64,000 nucleotides of DNA, taken from Acanthosepion pharaonis (Eukaryota; Mollusca; Cephalopoda; Sepiida; Sepiidae). Shown here piece by piece: positions 55,157 through 59,054 of the stretch (within the stretch, counting starts at the first letter, position 1; every line of letters begins with the position of its first letter). The stretch is taken from contig CAHIKZ030000389.1 of the NCBI GenBank assembly GCA_903632075.3, forward strand, positions 598,501-662,500, in the 5' to 3' direction. Made by a program: the position numbers and the translations under genes. The notes beneath the pieces are model-generated. The model did no database searches. It had not been told where the DNA came from and worked only from the letters and a program-made list of their open reading frames with translations.

Positions 55157-58100
55157 GAGTTGCTATACAATTTCTCTTAATTCAATCTGAAATTACTGTT
55201 TTTCTAACATTGAGCAATAATTTTACTTTTTACAATGGTGTAATTATTTTACACCTATCAACTTTAATATTACAGACAGACAAACAGAGTTCTATAAGGA
55301 CAGATTATAGAGTTGAGTTAAGTGCATATGAAGATAATCTACAACATTTGGATTAACCTCTCAACTTTATAATACCCCCCAAAAAAAAAAACAATTTTTT
55401 TTGTGTTTTAGTGAAAAAAAAAAAAGTGTGGAGAATATTTTATACCCCAAAATACATTTAGAAAATTATATTTGCAGCCTCTTTGGCTGTTTAGAAAAAT
55501 GTGTCCAAGGTCAGCATTGTAAATAACAATTTTCAAGGCAAACAAGCCTACACTCCACACAACATTGGTGCAATACAATCTTCCAATTCCCATGTTGCAA
55601 AACTAAGCTAAAACAAGGAAAGATCTCTGGAAAATTTTATACTTTCTTTCATAGTACAAATATTGTAGTACTTGTAAAATTATCCAGAATAAAAATAACA
55701 TAAATAATTAAATGTATGCAGTTCAAGTAAGGTTAAGGTTAACTTTATTAAGAAGAGAGAACTCTTTAATAGAAATGCACTTGATGTTAGTGCAGTTGCA
55801 AAACGTTAATATCAGGCAGAATGTCAAATACTTGATGACAGCAGCAGCAGCTGCAAAGCTGACGGCTGCATAGAAGATTGAAGTGCTGGCAAAGTGCCGA
55901 GAACTTAACACTGGTGTAAACTCCTTATTGGAAAGCAAGAGCTGGCATCTATCCTCCAGCAAATAGAATCTACTAAAATGAAGTTATCTAACATTACTTG
56001 CCAGTTCTGTTCAATAGTCGTCGGAAGAGGAGAAGACTGAAGGTCAAGAGGTTTGAACGTTTTCTTTTACTTGATCAGGCAACTTCTCAAATGATTATTT
56101 ACATTATTTGAACTGTTGTCCTCATCTTTATTGTCATATTCACAATGCTCCAGCCTTCTTCAGGTGACTGGAATTTCAAAAGAGTTGTGAATTCAATACC
56201 TGGCTACTGCAGTTGTGAACAAAAACTTGGAGAGTTGAGTAAAAGGGAGATAACTGAGGCATCCGGAAGAGCCATGGAACAATAATAATATACCCTGGTG
56301 GACGAAATAAAGAGTTCAATTTGAAATTCCAGTCACCTGAAGGCAATCAACGTATACATCATCATCATCCCTTGGCTTTTGTAATGGAGGTGGGGGAGGT
56401 ATCTGAAAGCAAAAGACACACTGAATGTCCACCACAATAGTCTATCAATGAAGGACAGCCATCAGCAATTCTGGTAGAATCATACTTGTTCATTGTTTGA
56501 CATTGTCCAACCAGTTTTTGTTGACATCCCCTTCTATGCCCACCTTCAACAGTGCCTTGCGTGAAGGTCTTGCACAGGCTGTTGTACCTTGTAACATGTC
56601 CAACATCATGAATATGACAAAGATGAGGACAACAGTCCAAACAATCTAAATAGTTACAATACCTCATCTCAGAAATATAGACAGATATTCTCAAATGATA
56701 TGGATCAACATGACAATAATAATGCTAACACTAAAATTTTCAGATAAGGTTTTCTTTGCTATTTCACATTTTTTTATTCATATTTTCATCTTTTATTTGA
56801 GGAGCTGGTCAATATAAATACCAATATTTTTTGTTTGTTTGTTTTTTGTTTTGTTTTTTTTGATAAAAAACAATAAAAAGACAAAAACTCACCAAAATGT
56901 GTAATAATGAAAATAAGCCATCACAGAATCTGAAAACTTATTTCATTTTATTGTTATTAAGAAAACATGAAATAAAATCAAAAGAAATAGACAACAGACA
57001 AAAGTAATTCACTTGATAACAACTTTGATCATTTTTTGAAAATTCATTTCCTGAAAGTTTTAAACTAAATTTAGCAGAAATTCCAATAAGGGTTTTGAAG
57101 ATTGTGTTTGTGCCATTCTCCCAAATTGGAGAGTTTTTTTACTTGCCTTGAGAAGAGAAAAAAAAATATCATTATTTGAAATCTAGGCTTTTATATAAAT
57201 ATCTGTTTCTAGGGATATAATGATTAATTAAGTTCAACATTAGTCCAAATACAAGAGTAATGTAAGTGGAAATATTGTGATGTACAATTTTCCAATATTG
57301 TGAAGGCTTGACACTGCATTTGAAAATTTTGATTTTTCACCTGCTATGATTAATGTCACCAAACATCCTAAAGGGACATGGCACCTGAAAGATAAATATT
57401 ATTTCACCTATTTACTATCCTTCATACAAAAGGACCCCTGACCACACACACACACATTTTGGAGGTGTAATGGTTATCAGTACAGAAAATAGCAAACTTT
57501 GAATTAATCTATTTGAGAAAGGCATGAATCTACACCTCCCTGTACCATGAAATATTTTAACAAAAAGGATGCTCCATTGGCATATGTAGTTGACAAAAAA
57601 ATGAATGAATAAGTGAAGACCTTAGCAAATCACTCTCCCATAATTACTTTTGCTATGCAGGTGGTAGTAATAGTACAAAAGCTGTTACACTCTTTGTTAA
57701 CCTTGGAAGAAGTTATATATTTTTCATCTTGTCTTAAAAGAACTTAGCAAAGCTATTAAGTTTTAAATGAATCATCTTCATGTTGGAGAGACATAACTTT
57801 TTTTAAGTCGATGAAGCCATGATTTTTTTTGTTTTATTAACTATGAAATTTTATTTTTAGTCTTCTGCCAGAATGTGTGTGTGAGAGAGAGAGAGAGACA
57901 GACAGACAGAAATGCAGTGTGTGTGTGTACACTGATGTGCATGCCTTTTATCTCTTTCTCTTATTCTAGTTGATACACAAAATAAAAATTCAGCACAATT
58001 AACCGAATGCTGCAGAAATTTGAAAAAGAAAAGAAGTTTTGCTCAGAGTAATGGTGCAACATATCAAAAAATGATACATTACTTCAACTTGGGTTTTCAG

Positions 58101-58532
58101 AATTTCAACCAGCTCCACTCCAAAATTTCTTCAAAAAACTTCTGACTCATGGTTTTTTTCTATATGCTCTGTTCTTTCCTGACATGGGCAATCAGAGCTC
58201 TCCACAGCTTCCTCTCCTTTATTTCTCTAATCAATATTTCTTCCTTTTACTATCCCTTCCAGTCTCTGTTCTGCCAACCATTTTTATTGTTTGGTGACTT
58301 GCCTTCAATATATCTGTTGAGCGTTCAATTCTCTAAGCCGATTTTTCTCATCATGCAGCCTAGAAATTTTAACTGTCACTTTATGATTCTAAATAAAAGT
58401 GTCCTTTTTGTTAATAGTTTCTTTAAAACAATGGATCAAATGTATGTTTATTTTAAACTTTTATTATAAAAGTCTTATTATAGACACACCTAAAGAGTAT
58501 ATGACCTAACTTTATTAATATTATTCTTACAC

Positions 58533-58587
<55 letters not shown>

Positions 58588-59019
58588 TGTGTGTGTGAAT
58601 ATCAATACTATGAGTCTGGCAGATTCAAATATTGAGATTCTGGCTATTTGGGAGGAGCACTAATAAATAAAGCTGCTCACAAAAATTACAAAGAAAGAAA
58701 GAGTGAGTGACTTCTATTAATTTAAACAAAGTCCAGATGTAAATTGGACAAGCATCAATTGTTGATGATGAGCCTTTAAAATACAAGGTGAAAGAGAAAC
58801 TAAACAACAGCATCACTTTTAAAAGAACTAGGATCATCAAAAATGCGATATGAAAAACAGAGTATTTCTTGGAATGTTGCACATGAACTCTCAGAAATGA
58901 ATATATGAGGAAAATGGTTTTACTGAATTCAGTTTTCTCTTTTAAAGGGAGATGTTCTAGGATATAAATTCAAGAAAATTACAAAAAACAATATAATTTC
59001 TGTAATCTGTTAAACTACA

Positions 59020-59054
<35 letters not shown>

